Shown here piece by piece: positions 48,560 through 62,792 of a stretch of DNA of 64,000 bases. Origin of the DNA: Mortierella alpina. Taxonomy: Eukaryota > Mortierellomycota > Mortierellomycetes > Mortierellales > Mortierellaceae. How positions within the stretch are numbered: the stretch's first letter is position 1; each line of letters opens with the position of its first letter. The stretch lies in contig JANATF010000004.1 of assembly GCA_029449245.1 (NCBI GenBank), forward strand, positions 558,001 to 622,000, given 5' to 3'. Both the position numbers and the translations under genes were made by a program. The notes under the pieces were generated by a model. That model was not told the DNA's origin. It saw only the letters and a list, made by a program, of their open reading frames with translations, and searched no databases.

Positions 48560-51189
48560 ATGTCGACTCAGCAGCGCATGGACTCTGAGGAACCGGACAG
48601 CGACCTGTCGAGTCTGCTCGAACAACAGGGTCTTCTTTATCCACCTCTACCGCCGCCCCAGCAGCATCGCTACCACACTGCTCACGACCCTCGCTACTCG
48701 TCGGATGCCGACGCCTCCTCCGACTTTTCGAGCCTTTCAGAGATGGACATGCACCGGGATGTGCTCTCTGGAGACTACTCGGACCAGGAGCTTCCGCTGG
48801 GGGGACGCTGGGACCTCGCTGCCCATTGGCACCTCGGGGACTACAGCGAGGGTGTCGAGGGCGATGCAGACGACGACGACGACGAAGAACGCGACATCGA
48901 CACTGACCTGTCAGAGGGACCAGGACCCAGCGGCAGCATTTTCCTTGACCTCAGCCGGGTCCATGATATTCTCGCGTCCATCCCAAGCACAGCTGCAGTA
49001 AGCCGTACACAGCCACCCACTAGGCCTGGAGAGCCAACCCCGACCTTGGCTCTGCGGAGCAGCGAGGCCGATTGGCAATCTTCAGCGAGCGAGGATGTTG
49101 TAGCGAGAGAGACTCCAAGCACTCGGCACAACCACCCATCCACAGTGTCCCCGTCTGAAAGAACTGTGAGGTTCAGCAGAGACGCTGTGCTACCCCACAC
49201 GCCTGAGCTCGCCACGGACATGACACTATCGCCTGTACCAGACACGTCAACTGAGGAGGCCCATGCCACTGGCCAGGACGACGTTCATCCCGACAACTAC
49301 AATGGCGACATGGATGATAGTCAAGGAGACGGAGAAACGCGCCAAATCCCGCTACCACCTATGGCGGCCCACAATGGAGCGTACATGAGTGCCGGAAGCG
49401 GTCGATACGGCAGGACGCATGGGACTGGCGGACCGTTCGGCACGACAACGGCTCTCGAGCTGCGGCACCACTTTGGGATCCACGGTCCCCGAACCTCGGA
49501 CCTTCCGGCGCGCACAGGTGGCCATCGATATTCTACACTACAGCAACCTTTGTCTCCATCCTTGGGACGGTATGATCGTCGGAGTCATACTCATACAGCG
49601 GCAGTCATGCTTTCCAGACACAGCCTCTCATCATCGTCCTCCGCTAGGCGTCACCTTTCGCCTTACTGGACTGCATTTGCACAACATCAGCACCCTATCT
49701 CATCCTCGCGTTCGTCCTTCTCCTCATCTCCCAGCTCCTCTGCCTCATCATCGCGAATGCCATCTCCTGGCCTAGACTGGACGTCGTCTGCATTAAAGTC
49801 GCCCGACGGAGACGAACCCTCCGAAACGGCGCCGGATCGGGCTGCTCCTGGAAATGAAGCCGGTTACCAAGTCGAAGCCTCTAACGGGCGTGGTACCAGG
49901 GCCATTGCTACTAATGGTTCCGCCGCAGCAGCACCCGCACCCGCCTCCACAGCGTCCTCTGGTCGTCATCACCGAGTCATTTCCAGCAGCATCTCATCCC
50001 TCCCTTCATTCGCGTCATCCGTCTTTACACCTAGAGGTGATGGAGCCGACGGGCAGGGTCCCTTGGGAACCAACAAAGCCCATAGGTCGAACCATCCTAG
50101 GCGACAATGCTGTTTTCTGCAGCCCGGCCAAAAGTTCCACGGGACTCAAAATTTAAAGACTCTCACGTCTTCACTGTCGGGAATGCGGTGCAGGCAAACA
50201 GAGGAATGGGATGTCAAAGTGGTAAGGACCCTCCAATATGACTTTTTTTTTCTTCGGGGACCACGAATGTATTCGTTGCTTTGTGTATGCATCATTTTTC
50301 TTAATGCTGATATTATAATGCAAAACTTTACGTTCTAGACCATAAGCGCAGTGGATTATCGTTCAAGTACAGTCTATGGACTCATGGAAGCGATGGACGT
50401 ACCCATGTCCGCCTCCAGTGTTGTCACCTTCTGGGAAGGAGAGGTACAGTAGTCTACTGTTGCGAGGGCGGGGTTTACAATGCTATATCGCAGTTCGGGC
50501 ATGCGAACACCATCGGACTTTTCTGTTTTTTTTAGGCCTCTTGAATACTCATATGCATGTATTATTCGTCATCAGATCATTGATTTTGAGAACCACACGT
50601 TCTGGACACGAAAGTGGACGGCCAAGGCGAGGACAGACCTAGAGCACTGGAAAAGGTTGGAAGCGTTCAATGGAATCGACGAAAAATACATCATCCGAGG
50701 CGCCAAGACGGGCAAATTTCGCGGTCATATCGACCAAAAGTACATCTTTATGCGGTGGAAAGGTACGTTGCTTTTTTTTTGAGAACGGCATTTGTACAGT
50801 GCATTGGACGTGGAGATCCACAGAACCACATGCTTTTTACACACCCCACCATGTACACCTTTCTCACTCAGAGGAAACGCGCGCGTTATATCGCCACTTT
50901 ATTTTATTAATCTTTTTTTTTCTTCTCCCTTTTTCGCTTTCCGACACCCGCTTCTTTACTTTTTTTTTTTTTTTTCTATTTGGTTTTTTTAGAGAAGCAT
51001 TTCGTGAATGCGAGTGAGCACACGGGTGGATTGACGATTGCAGGATTTTACTACCTTTCCATGCGGCGGTCTGATGGTTTTGTGGAAGGGTATTACCATG
51101 ACCAGCAATCGACACCGTTTCAGCATCTGACACTCAACCCAACTTTTGAAGCAGGCGGGTTCTCATCTCCGATATTCGAACTGGCCTGA
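48560..51189 (+). CDS. GID4: GID4/Vid24-family substrate receptor of the GID/CTLH ubiquitin ligase
   Basis: Recognises Pro/N-degrons so that the GID E3 ligase can tag gluconeogenic enzymes for destruction. Exons: 48560-50221, 50339-50443, 50576-50762, 50993-51189; 716 residues, twice the length of yeast Vid24 (362) or human GID4 (300). The first 515 or so residues are low complexity (Ser, Asp, His, Pro) with an acidic run. The Vid24 beta-barrel follows, with FLQPGQKFHGTQ at about 518, then TFWEGEIIDF, HTFWTRKW, HWKRLEAF, YIFMRWKEKHFV, IAGFYYLSM and EGYYH. These match conserved blocks of GID4 in order. An in-frame ATG 84 bases upstream would add a Phe-rich stretch; I prefer 48560. The function of the long disordered part is unknown. 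Confidence 0.9.
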
Positions 51190-51388
51190 TACTTGTAAAT
51201 ATCATTATTCTTTTACCCTTTTGGAGGGCTGTAACCTGGACGTCAAAATGTTCATGAATGCACCGTTGTTTCTGATACCAAAATGATTGTTTGGTCTATA
51301 TTACAAGAAAACAGAGAGGAGAGGAGTGGAGAGGGAGAGAGTGAAGGAGGGGAGGGAGGTGGGAGGCAAAAAGAGGGAAATGTATGTT

Positions 51389-54223
51389 CTACAGCAGATG
51401 CCCAGTGCAGTCTTGTTCCATTGGGTCGTTCAAAGCCATCAAATGGACAGAAGCAGGCGTCGAAGCCCTCGACGGCGACGACGACAAACCAGAACCCGAC
51501 AACCCGCTCTCCATGGACGTGAAGTGAGGGTTGTTGAGCATCATCATCATCTCATTCGTATCGACGCGTTCGACCTGATCGTCCTCGCCCGAGAGACGAT
51601 GTCGCAAGGCCCCACATCGCTCCTCGAGAATAGTCAGGAACATGGACAGCTGCGCTTTGCTCATCTGATTCATCAATCGCGTGAACCTGGAACTGTCGAG
51701 GATCAAGGGTCCTCCTGGGCCTTTCTTTTGTTGTTGTTGTTGTTGTTGACTCTGTTGCTGCGGCTGCTGCCTCTCTGGTTGAGCTGTATCCGAGAGTGAT
51801 GGTGTGTCTATAAACAGCGAGGTCGGACTTGGCGAAGCCAGAGGGAAAGAGTGTCCACTGGTGACACTAACCGGTGAGACTGGAGACGAGACTTCGGTTT
51901 GGAAGGGCGTCGGTGGTTGGTGGTGAAATGGTTGCTGCTGCTGTTGTTGTTGTTGGAGCTGCAACGCCGCAAGAGCCATCGGATCGCGCGGGAGGGCCGC
52001 ATTTTGGAACATGGGCACAGACGGGTACTGTGAATACAGGTGTGACATCCAACTGCTCCCAAGCGAGGGCAAACTTTCTGAGGCGGAGGACAGGGTATAA
52101 TGCTGCTGCTGTTGCAGCGCCTGAAGTTGCTGTTGGTACTGTTGCATCAAGAGCGGGTTCAACCCCGGGAAGGTGGGCGCGGTGTTGATAAACAGTGGTG
52201 GGGACAGTGCAGGAGTTGGGGGCGACGCCGTCAGCGAGGGAGAAAGCGCACCATTACCAAGAGAGCTCGTTGCGGGGATAGGACTCAGTGTGGGAGATGG
52301 AGATCTATTGGAGGCGGGCGTGGGCATTTCCTGCATTAAGGATGACAAAACGGAAAGGTGAGTTACTTTTGTTCTGCTTATGTAGAGACCATAGTCGCAT
52401 AAGCGCGATTAGCATGAGCACTGGATAACGAATCTCCGACAACTTACATGGTCCTCAGCGCCTTGGTCTAGCAAGCAGATGGTCGAATCATCCAACTCGT
52501 GCTCCGTATTCACAGGAATATTCATCGCTCGAACCTCAACATGGCGTGTCTTGCTTGCCTTTTGCTCCTTTTTGCTCTTTGTCCCACCGCTACGACCATG
52601 CTCAACGTTATCCCCGCCGCCGTTGATGCCATGATTGCCACTCTTGTTGGCTGTCATCTTCTCATGTGCGGCGCTCCAATCTCGCTTACGTCGCGCAATT
52701 TTCGTCTTTCGCATCGTCACCGGCCTGTCTCTATGGTGTAGACGTGCATAGAGTCCACAGGCATTACAGATCGACTGACCCTTGGCATCCTTTCGCCACA
52801 ACGGCGTCTGAGTCTGCCCGCAGTTGGCGCATTCGATGATGGGACCGTTTGGCAGGTTAATGCTGCCCTTCTTGCCAGACTCCTCTTTGGAAGTGGCCTC
52901 ATCGGACTCCTGGGTCCCGATCTTGCTGTGGTCACTGTGCTGATGATCCTCGTTCTGGTTCTCGTCGTCCGAGTCCGAGTCCGAGTCCGAGTCCGAGTCG
53001 GAGTCGTCCGAGCTTTGTTGCTCAAGTTGAGCATCCGTCATGTCCACATCGACCCTCTCGTCGTGAGAGTCGTCCGTTCCCTTGTCATGACCCTCCATAT
53101 CTGCGTAGACACCCTCCTCGTCCAAATGCTCAACGTATTCGTCTTCTTTCTCCGCTTCCAAACCCCGGGTAAGCAATTGATGAGATGATGGCGTGGCTGC
53201 TTGAGAAATGGAAAACTGTGGGGGTTGCTGGCGTGTTGGAGGGTGGGGGAGGAGGAGCTTGAATGTGCTTGTTGATGTAGTCGACGCATATTGATCCTGG
53301 TGCTTCTGTTGGGATGCATCCGAGGGCTCACTTTTGATCAAGATGGTGCCTGATTCAAGAGCCACACCCTCGCCGCTTCCATCTTCTACCTTTCGCCGTT
53401 TAGACTGTTGCTCGGGCTGTTGTTGATGACCCTGCTCCAAGGCTACAGCCAGGGAAGACTCGGTTCCATGGTCCTTTGGCCGCGCCACTAACGGTCGGTT
53501 GCTCTTATACTGCTTATAATACAAGCCGCAGGCGTTGCAGAGCGAGTGCAGTCGGTCGTGAGTCCTTCTCCACAGCGGAGTCTTGGTGACCCCACAGTTG
53601 TAACATTCCTGGCGATGCTGGTGGTGGAGATTGTTGTTCGACTTGACTTCGGAGGCGACCTCTGTAGCTGTTGCTGCCGTGGTGGTGCTGGTGCTGGTGG
53701 GCTCAGCGTCTGAGGATGAAAATGACGGCTTTTTGTGAAGGCTTGATTTGACAGGTTTTTTTGCGCAAGCTTTCTGCATGAGCGTGGGCGTCGATGCAGC
53801 GGGCGTGGGTTCTGTGGAGGGAGGCGGCGGAGACGAGTGGAGTAAGGTCGAGGAAGGAGATATGGTCGCTGGCGATGCGGCAGACACGAAGGAAGTCTTT
53901 GCTGGATCAACTGTCAAGCACGCTGTGTTGTGGTCGCCTAGAGTCCGATCGGAGCCTGCAGAAGCCAGGCGAAGATAGGCGGCCATGTAGGCAGCGACTG
54001 ACTGCGCGTCTGCTTTGAGGTCCGAGAGGGATGGCGATGCAGAGGAGGAGGAAACGCTTGTGGAAGAGCTTCTATTCTGGCTCTGCCTCAGTTGCTGCTG
54101 TTCTCGGTCGCGCCGCTCCCTCGCTTCCTGCTCCTGGCGTTGCAACGCGTGGTGCTGTTGGAGAAGAAGCTGGAGATGGGTGGCACCCGCGCTCGCGTCT
54201 GTGGGGGAGGTGATGCTGACCAT
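51389..54223 (-). CDS. GATA-type zinc finger transcription factor with two fingers
   Basis: Exons in transcription order: 54223-52448 and 52330-51389; 905 residues. Finger 1 (Cys207, 210, 229, 232) is C-x2-C-x18-C-x2-C, with KTPLWRRTHD. Finger 2 (Cys465, 468, 486, 489) is C-x2-C-x17-C-x2-C, with QTPLWRKDAKG and a basic tail RPVTMRKTKIARRKRDW. The linker has an acidic region with a repeated Ser-Asp dipeptide near 405-420. The C-terminal exon is Pro/Ser/Gln-rich. Upstream in-frame codons exist to about 54406, but the chosen ATG starts MVSITSPTDASAG, giving a normal polar N-terminus. Two fingers recall siderophore regulators (SreA/Urbs1), but those have two similar fingers closely spaced with a Cys-rich part between, which is absent here. 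So the regulatory target is unknown. Confidence 0.88.
52974..53008. repeat. Hexanucleotide repeat coding Ser-Asp in the GATA factor
   Basis: Tandem GAGTCC units (plus strand), in frame on the minus strand as alternating Asp and Ser codons. It forms an acidic, phosphorylatable stretch. Confidence 0.75.
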
Positions 54224-54986
54224 GGCGGGATGAGAAATGACGAAGCAAGGGGGGGAATAGACGTCGAGGGGAAGCGAGACGAGGAAACAAGAGGGAGGTA
54301 GGGTAAGTGACGATGCAGAAGAAGGAGACAAGGAAGGTCCGTGATTGTGGCTGAATTTGAAGGCGCGAGAGAGGGAAAGGCAATAAGCACTGGCCGTCAA
54401 GATCAAAGTAGGGCAAGTGAAAAAAAAGCGTTGGTTCTGCGAGGATGCAGGTGGAAGTGCGTGGGAGCAAGGAAGAGGAAGACAAGAGAAGACAATGGCG
54501 ATGGTGATGGTGATGGTAGGATAACGAGACGGAGACCCGACTTAGGAGGATGACGAGGATAATGAAGAGGATGAGAATGAAGAGAATGAAGAGGATACAG
54601 GGGAGAAAGTGCAGGAGGAAGCAAAAGAAAAGAGAACGACAAAGGGAAAAGAAAGAAGTAAAGAACGAGGACGGAGCGAGGACAGTGTGCTGATAAGGAT
54701 TGTATGTGCACTTTGTACATTCACTACTACAGTGACATACACTAGTAATCCAATTCAGTCGGTGAGCCAGTGTGATAATGCAGCCCCACTCGGCCTGCAA
54801 TCGCACTGGCAAAATAGAGTTAGGCCCGAGTGTGACAGGAACTCTGTTTTCCTCTCTCTGCCTGTCAGATCATTTATCATTTCAGCCCGGGCGGATAGGA
54901 AAAAGGCAGAGCGACAAAGGGGAAAAGGGAGAGGACCGGATGGAAAAAGAAAAAAAAAAAAAACATCAAAAAGATACACGTCTTAG
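54224..54986. other. Spacer between the GATA and polyQ genes
   Basis: Should contain the GATA promoter and leader (minus strand) and the polyQ gene's 3' end. On the minus strand it is pyrimidine-rich and open in one frame (54072-54812), which I regard as a by-product of composition. No separate gene is supported. Confidence 0.5.
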
Positions 54987-56918
<1,932 letters not shown>

Positions 56919-58490
56919 GATATCAAAGAAGCACGACAGTCAATCGTGTTAGTAGAGCCTGGTAGAAGGGCAGCAGCAAAATCAGCAAAACAAGAAAGGC
57001 GGGAGATAAAAGAGGACGAGGAGTTCGTTACCCCACAACGAGCACCAGGATTAAGGATTACATCTGCACACTCGTGGATGGCATCTCTTCCAGCCACACA
57101 GAGCAAGGAAGCCCGCATGATGAGCATTGTCACGGCCGAGCGCGTAAGAGTAGAGTATGCAATCCGTTGTTTTTTTCCGATGCTTATCTCCTGTGCGACA
57201 TCCAGCACCCTCAGGCGCTGTGTCAGTGTCAGGGGTTGGCTCAGTGGAAGACACAATCAAGGTTCGGGGCCACGCGAGATCTTCATTTCTGTAACCTCCA
57301 TGTTGGGCGCCAGGGTTCATCTCAAACGGGGGGATCCATCACCTCTCATTGAGGGTCCTTGGTGGCACAACCCTCTGGATAGGATTCAACTTCTTGGTTA
57401 TGCCAGTGCTTCATCGCGATCGTCCGAGTGGTCTGCTTGGCTTCATTGCAAATGGTAAAACGAAAAGATTATCGAGAGGATAAGATGTACTGGATCGACC
57501 ACGGGCATGCACAGGCAGATCAAACAATAAACACCACGCTGAAGTGCGGGTGTCACAATACAGCATAACGCCGCGACTCTGGGTAAATAGAAATGCGGCA
57601 GATTCCCCCAAACCCCTTTCCAAAGTCAAGGACGTTATTTTGTGCTCAAAACTGATAGAGTGCTGTCATCCCTTATCTCCAAAATTACCGAGCCGTGCTT
57701 CTGTGTGCTCTGCCACCGTATTGTTCGCTGAGCCTGCCGAATTTTCCAAACGCCGCTCACCTATGCACGCACTCGTGCATGTTCACATCGTCCACTCGAT
57801 GCAGGTGTGCGTTGATGCTGTTGCTCTTGTATGGCTACAACTATCCCGCGCACAGAGTTTCTCGTTTTCAAGTACACTGTACTCTGCCTAGCTATCCCGA
57901 CAAGTCGTATAAACATGCTTATACCAATGCGGCTTATGAGTGTACCTAAGATACCCAGCTCAGCAGCGACAGCAGCGCGTGCACCTCGCAATCACATACT
58001 CCAGGTTCTCGTAACCCTTGGCTGCGTCGTTATCTAGGCAACCCCACGCCCAAATGTAAATTTTAGTTTTTACTTCTGAGGTCGTCTCCATCTCGTCCAA
58101 TCGATAGTGATACGGCTGTCTTTGTGGGAGATAGCCCATGAGGGTCATGCGAGGCCTTATTCACTCAAAGCCATGCTCCTTCACCAAACTATAGATACAA
58201 ATATAGTTGCTAGATTGTGCCACATGAGGCTCCATTCCAATTAGCAAATACTGTAGCGCCAGATATCTGGGCGCAATCAATAGACTACCGAATCTTGAGC
58301 CATCGTCTGCCCGCAATTTGTATTTTCTTACGAGGCCTCTTGCGGCCAGCGCGAAGTGTGTGTGTGCAGGCAGGGTCGATTAGATAAGAAAATACTACAT
58401 GAACGAACCTACTGCACGGATATTAGACGAACGAAAGTGGCCATCAAGGAGGGGAAGGAGTTCCAGGCTGGCTTGTAGGATCTCGGTGTC
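56919..58490. other. Intergenic, no gene seen
   Basis: Upstream region of the polyQ gene on the minus strand. It has short frames only and no repeat of note. I see no tRNA or family motif. Confidence 0.5.
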
Positions 58491-58958
58491 TTACTCCACC
58501 TGAGCTCGCAACATTCCGAAGCCATTTTCACCTCCGACAACAACGACTTCGACTTCATTGACCGGTGGATCAGACATGATGAGACTTTCAGGCGCGAGTT
58601 CAGGATTGGAGTCATTGGACGACGAGCTTGATGATGCCTACCTCGTCGTCCATGACAAAGATGCCGTTGTCCCCGGTCGTGTAACGAGTCGTTGCTGTTC
58701 CTGGACGTGTCTGCGGCCTTTGCTCGCCGCTTGAGATGGTAGAGGAGGCAGAAGCGTGTTGATCCAGCTGTGCGAGAGAGCGGGCGCCGCTGCAATACCA
58801 GTCTGGATGGCTGAATGTAGAGGAGGATGATGGCAGTGACCGACCGAGGGAGAACGGATGGCTATCTGGTGGTCTGGTCAGCAGTGCCGGGCATTCATGC
58901 GATCTGCGAGGACTCTCTGGCGCGCTGCTTGCTATTTCTACAGCGTTATATTTCATTG
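58491..58958 (-). CDS. Small uncertain gene, reading frame interrupted once
   Basis: Not recognised. On the minus strand an ATG at 58955 opens a frame of about 105 codons (MKYNAVEIAS..., Ser/Pro/Arg-rich, ending GIFVMDDE). That frame runs on to a stop at 58612. In another frame, from 58637 to the stop at 58491, a second plausible coding stretch begins Ala-Ser and contains NEVEVVVVGGENGFGMLRA. The two would join cleanly if the four bases GTAG at 58641-58638 were absent. A normal intron with the GTAGGC donor and any later AG does not keep the second frame. It could be a real protein ending at 58612, a gene with a 4-base insertion, or chance. The exact limits are uncertain. Confidence 0.3.
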
Positions 58959-59113
58959 GCACAGCGCACAAACCTAAAAAAATAGAAAAATAAGCATGGC
59001 TCACTGCGGGGCATTTGTTACGCTTGGGGGGTGTGTTTTTTTTAATGACTTGATCGCGAAGGGCTCACGACCGATCTCTCAAGAGTCTCCCTTGCTGTTC
59101 CTTTACACTTTCT

Positions 59114-61504
59114 TTAATGCCCGTGGCCATCATCCTGCTCGCGCTGTTCGGGTGCTACTGTGATCATGTCGTCAATACGCAGGATCGAGAGCGCCGTCTC
59201 GGTGGCCGATCTGAGGGCACGGATCTTGGACAGTGCGGGCTCGAGAACACCAGCGTGCACATTGTCGCGGACTTCGCCCTTCATAAGGTCCAGACCATAC
59301 CACTTCAGTCCCTCGCGCGATTTGTCGTTCTGAGCAGCATTATGATACACTCGCAGAGTCGCCACCAAATCTGTTGAATCCTTTGCTGCGTTGACGGCCA
59401 AGGTCTTGGGAATCACCAGCAGTGCGCTTGCAAACTCGGCAATGGCCAACTGCTCACGCGAGCCCTATGTTTCGAGAACGACAAAAAGAAATCGCGAACG
59501 CGTTCAGTTCCTCCGTTGTCAAACCTCCTCCACCTGAAAAGACAGATGCGCGTTCATAAATAAACATAGAGTAGATCCACTCACCAAAGTCGTGGCAAAG
59601 TTCTCAAGGTAAATGTTCAGAGCAGTCTCCACGGCTCCACCTCCAGGAACAACACTTCCGCTCTCCAAGGTCCTCTTGACCACGCAAAGAGCATCATGGA
59701 GTGAGCGCTCCATCTCGTCCAGCATGAAATCGTTGGCTCCACGAAGAATGATCGATGCAGAAGACTGCGCCTTGGTACCCTTGACGAGGATGCACTCATC
59801 ATCCGAGATCCTCTCCTGCACCACCTCCTCAGCATATCCAAGGTATGAAGCCTCGAACGTCTCCTCGCCTTCCAGATTGGCCAAAGTTGAGATCATGGTC
59901 GCGCCAGTTGCCTTGGCAATCCTGCGCAGATCTTCCTTTTTGCAACGACGGACTGCAATAGCACCCGCCTCCACAAACAGCTTTAAGCACATGTCGTCGA
60001 TTCCCTTTGTGGTCAAGATAACATTGGCACCTGTGGCCAGAATCTTGTTGATGCGCTCTGTTGTTATGTCACTCTCTCTGTAGGGATAAGTTACGAGGAG
60101 GCAAATAACCTCGGTGAGTAACGTCATACCATGGACAAGAAAAACCAGTAGAGCACTGCATTCATCCCACGAGTGACTGAAAATATGTCATACCTCTTGC
60201 GAATGTCCTCCAGCTTGTCGGGGTCATCAACCATGATATGTACTCCCAAGTTCATACGGACCTTTTGCAGGTTGATATCCAAGCAGGCGATCTTGGCGTT
60301 TGTGATCTTGGTCTTCATGGCCTGACTGGCCACTGTGCAGTTGAGAGCGTATCCCTTGATCAACATCGACTCTGTTGCGCTCTTTCCGTGAGCCTTCAGC
60401 ACGTTGACCGCCTTCACAGGGTATTTATGCTCGCCACGGCTGTTGGTTGACTTGACTGCGAGCATGGCGTCCACAGCCATGTTGGAGAAGAACTCGTCGT
60501 AGCTACATAGGTCCAGAGCCATAAATAATGATGAGTCCACTGCATGCGGGCGTAAAAGCGGGTCCGGTGCCTCAATATTCTCCTTTTGACGATGGCCATG
60601 ACTTACGATCCAATGATCTTGCTGGACATGCTGGTCTTTGCTGCGTTGACAAGGCACTCGCGTCCCAGAGCATCCACCTTGATAGACATCTGATCCGCAA
60701 TGAACTTGCAGGCCTCCTTCGACGCCAGTCTGTATCCGGTGATGATAGTTGTTGGGTGGATCTTGTTCTTGACCAACTCGTTGGCTCTCTTCAACAATTC
60801 CGCGGCGATGATCACGACCGAGGTCGTACCATCTCCAACCTCCTTATCCTGCTGCTGAGCCAACTCGACGAGGATCTTCCCTGCAGGGTGCTCGACCTCC
60901 AGCATGTTGAGGATTGTGGCGCCGTCATTAGTGATCGTAACGTCCTGCGTGGGAGGAAAGGGACCAGTGTTTGATTAGGTTACTGAGCTACTGGCCGTCG
61001 TCTACTGTGCTGCGCCTGATCACGTAGCACTTACTCCAATCTCGTTGACAATCATCTTATCCAGACCCACAGGTCCCAATGAGGACTTGACGATGTTGGC
61101 GATCGAAGAAGCAGCCAGAACTAGAGTCGAATGGAGATCGTTAGTGGGACGTATGAGCAGCCTTTACAGCTCAGGGGTGTAGGCAATTAGCGTAACTGGT
61201 GCCTGAATGTTGGCTGACAGAATGGTCCTGCTCTGTTCTGGTCATTCACCCATGCAATAGCAAATGCTGCAGAACAATGCGATCTCTGGGGTATGCTCGA
61301 CCTTCTCTGAGAGTTGATGGTTGTTTCGAGGCGATTTCCTGTGCTGACGTCCCTCACTCCTTGACGATGTGTTGCGCGTTCGCGTTGCGGTTGTTTGCAG
61401 GCTTGGTCATTTCCCTCCTTCTTACCATTCTGGTCCCTTATGTTCTGTCCACTAGTGCGCTCCCCGCCGAGGAACAGGCTGGTGCTCTGCTGTGTTGCGT
61501 ACAT
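59114..61504 (-). CDS. CCT1: T-complex protein 1 subunit alpha (CCT1), cytosolic chaperonin
   Basis: Subunit of the eight-membered CCT/TRiC ring that folds actin, tubulin and WD proteins using ATP. Exons in transcription order: 61504-61426, 61120-61035, 60944-60607, 60502-60194, 60077-59585, 59464-59114; 551 residues, normal for the family. It matches animal TCP1 almost block for block: [39 protein letters not shown] (ATP-binding GDGTT), [56 protein letters not shown]-like [23 protein letters not shown]. The alpha identity rests on the N-terminal [11 protein letters not shown], parallel to TGETIRSQNV, and on the TILRIDD ending. The C-terminal tail ends in Gly-His repeats, short for this subunit. 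The Cue1-like gene ends only 148 bp upstream on the same strand. Confidence 0.97.
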
Positions 61505-61652
61505 GGTGAGGATGGTGGATGACTGAGCGAAGAAGGTCGTGGAAGTGAGGAGAAAAGCAAAAACGGACGTATGACGTCATCACCTCGCTGCTGCCGACTC
61601 GACGTTGGCAACTCTTAAGGTAAAGTATGTCTTTATTTTTCGCATCGCTCGA

Positions 61653-62792
61653 TCATGCTGTGGTATCTCCCTTCACGTTCTCCTTGGCCTTCAATGCTTC
61701 CTGCTCCAAGAATCGTCTAATGGGTTAAAAATTGGTACGTATTAGGGTCGGTTAGAAGGTTCGATGCATTCTACTTTTGGCAGCGTTGTAGGACATAACG
61801 TCAAGCACGTACTTCCTCGCCTGAAGGACCATGAATTCCTTTCGACTCTTGAAAACTTCCTGACGCTTTTCTGCACTGTCAGCCCAGACCTTTGAAGGCT
61901 CATCAGGCACAACATTTCGTTCTGCTGCCTCCTGCAACTGAAAGCGCTGGACAAGATTGCCATTGACAGACTGGTTGGTGGCTGACGATGATCCTGAAGT
62001 GGAAGTAGACGAAGTCGAGGTTGCAGGTGGTGTGGGTGGGCGAGGGGCAGGTGGCTGTTGTTCAAAAAAAAGTAAAGAATTGAGCATAGTTGCAGCTCTC
62101 AGACGATGTTGACATCTTCAATTACTCAAGTATCGTTGCTTACCATGGGCAAAGTTCCGTCTCTCAGAATGTTGTCGCAAGTCTGTTCCACGGAACCGGT
62201 CTTTTGCAAGTCGTAATGAATAGCGGCTGTTGGGATATGGGGAAACATGGCTCTAACGGTTTCGACCTATTTTTTTTTTTTTTTTTTTTGGGTTGTAGGA
62301 TGGGCGCGACAAAGTAAGACGATGGTTTAGTAAGAGCTGGAGGCTGATTTCCATAGCGCTCATAATTGGAGGATCCTCTCCACCAAATTCCATCCCGCTG
62401 TCGAAGCACCATAGGCAAGAAGGAGCATCCGCTCGTCTCGTCCCAAGTCCTAAATAAATGGGCTGCCCATCCAAGAAACTGTAGAGCCAGAGTTCTTGAG
62501 AATCACACATTTGCGTACCATCTCGGGATTAACAAGTCGAGCCTGAGTTCGTGGAGTCATCCTGCCTCTGTTCTGTCCCTGGCGATTAGGTTGCGAACCC
62601 TCTCCGGAGGCTGGGAGTGTAGAGTGGTAGTCAAGAATTAGTTTGAATACTGCCATCCTGTGATGCTTGTTGCAGAAGGCTCCATTGTTGGTGCTATGGT
62701 TGCATATACGGGTCGCTGCGCTTACCAGAGAGCCATCGGTAGACCATAAAGATGATCACAATGGCAACCGTGATGCTGACAAAGTCGGTCAT
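61653..62792 (-). CDS. Cue1-like ER membrane CUE-domain protein (Ubc7 recruiter in ERAD)
   Basis: In yeast Cue1 anchors the ubiquitin-conjugating enzyme Ubc7 at the ER for degradation of misfolded proteins. Proposed exons in transcription order: 62792-62710, 62657-62519, 62266-62144, 62054-61813, 61716-61653; 216 residues (yeast Cue1 203). A single N-terminal transmembrane helix (about 5-20, ITVAIVIIFMVYRWL) comes first. The CUE domain lies at about residues 70-115 (AMFPHIPTAA, YDLQKTGSVE, NILRDGTLP), with the Met-Phe-Pro and di-Leu-like features. A Pro/Ser/Thr linker follows, then a charged helix KRQEVFKSRKEFMVLQARKR that fits a Ubc7-binding region. The first splice is the least certain: donor gtatat with acceptor cacag fits, while the stronger-looking gtaagc would need a poor acceptor. 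An intron of about 250 bp splits the protein before the CUE domain. Confidence 0.82.

Noticed and set aside
54072-54812. 246-codon minus-strand frame spanning the GATA leader
   Set aside because: It is Leu/Phe/Ser-rich from pyrimidine-rich DNA and overlaps the GATA start in another frame. I considered it as a further exon of the polyQ gene, but nothing supports that.
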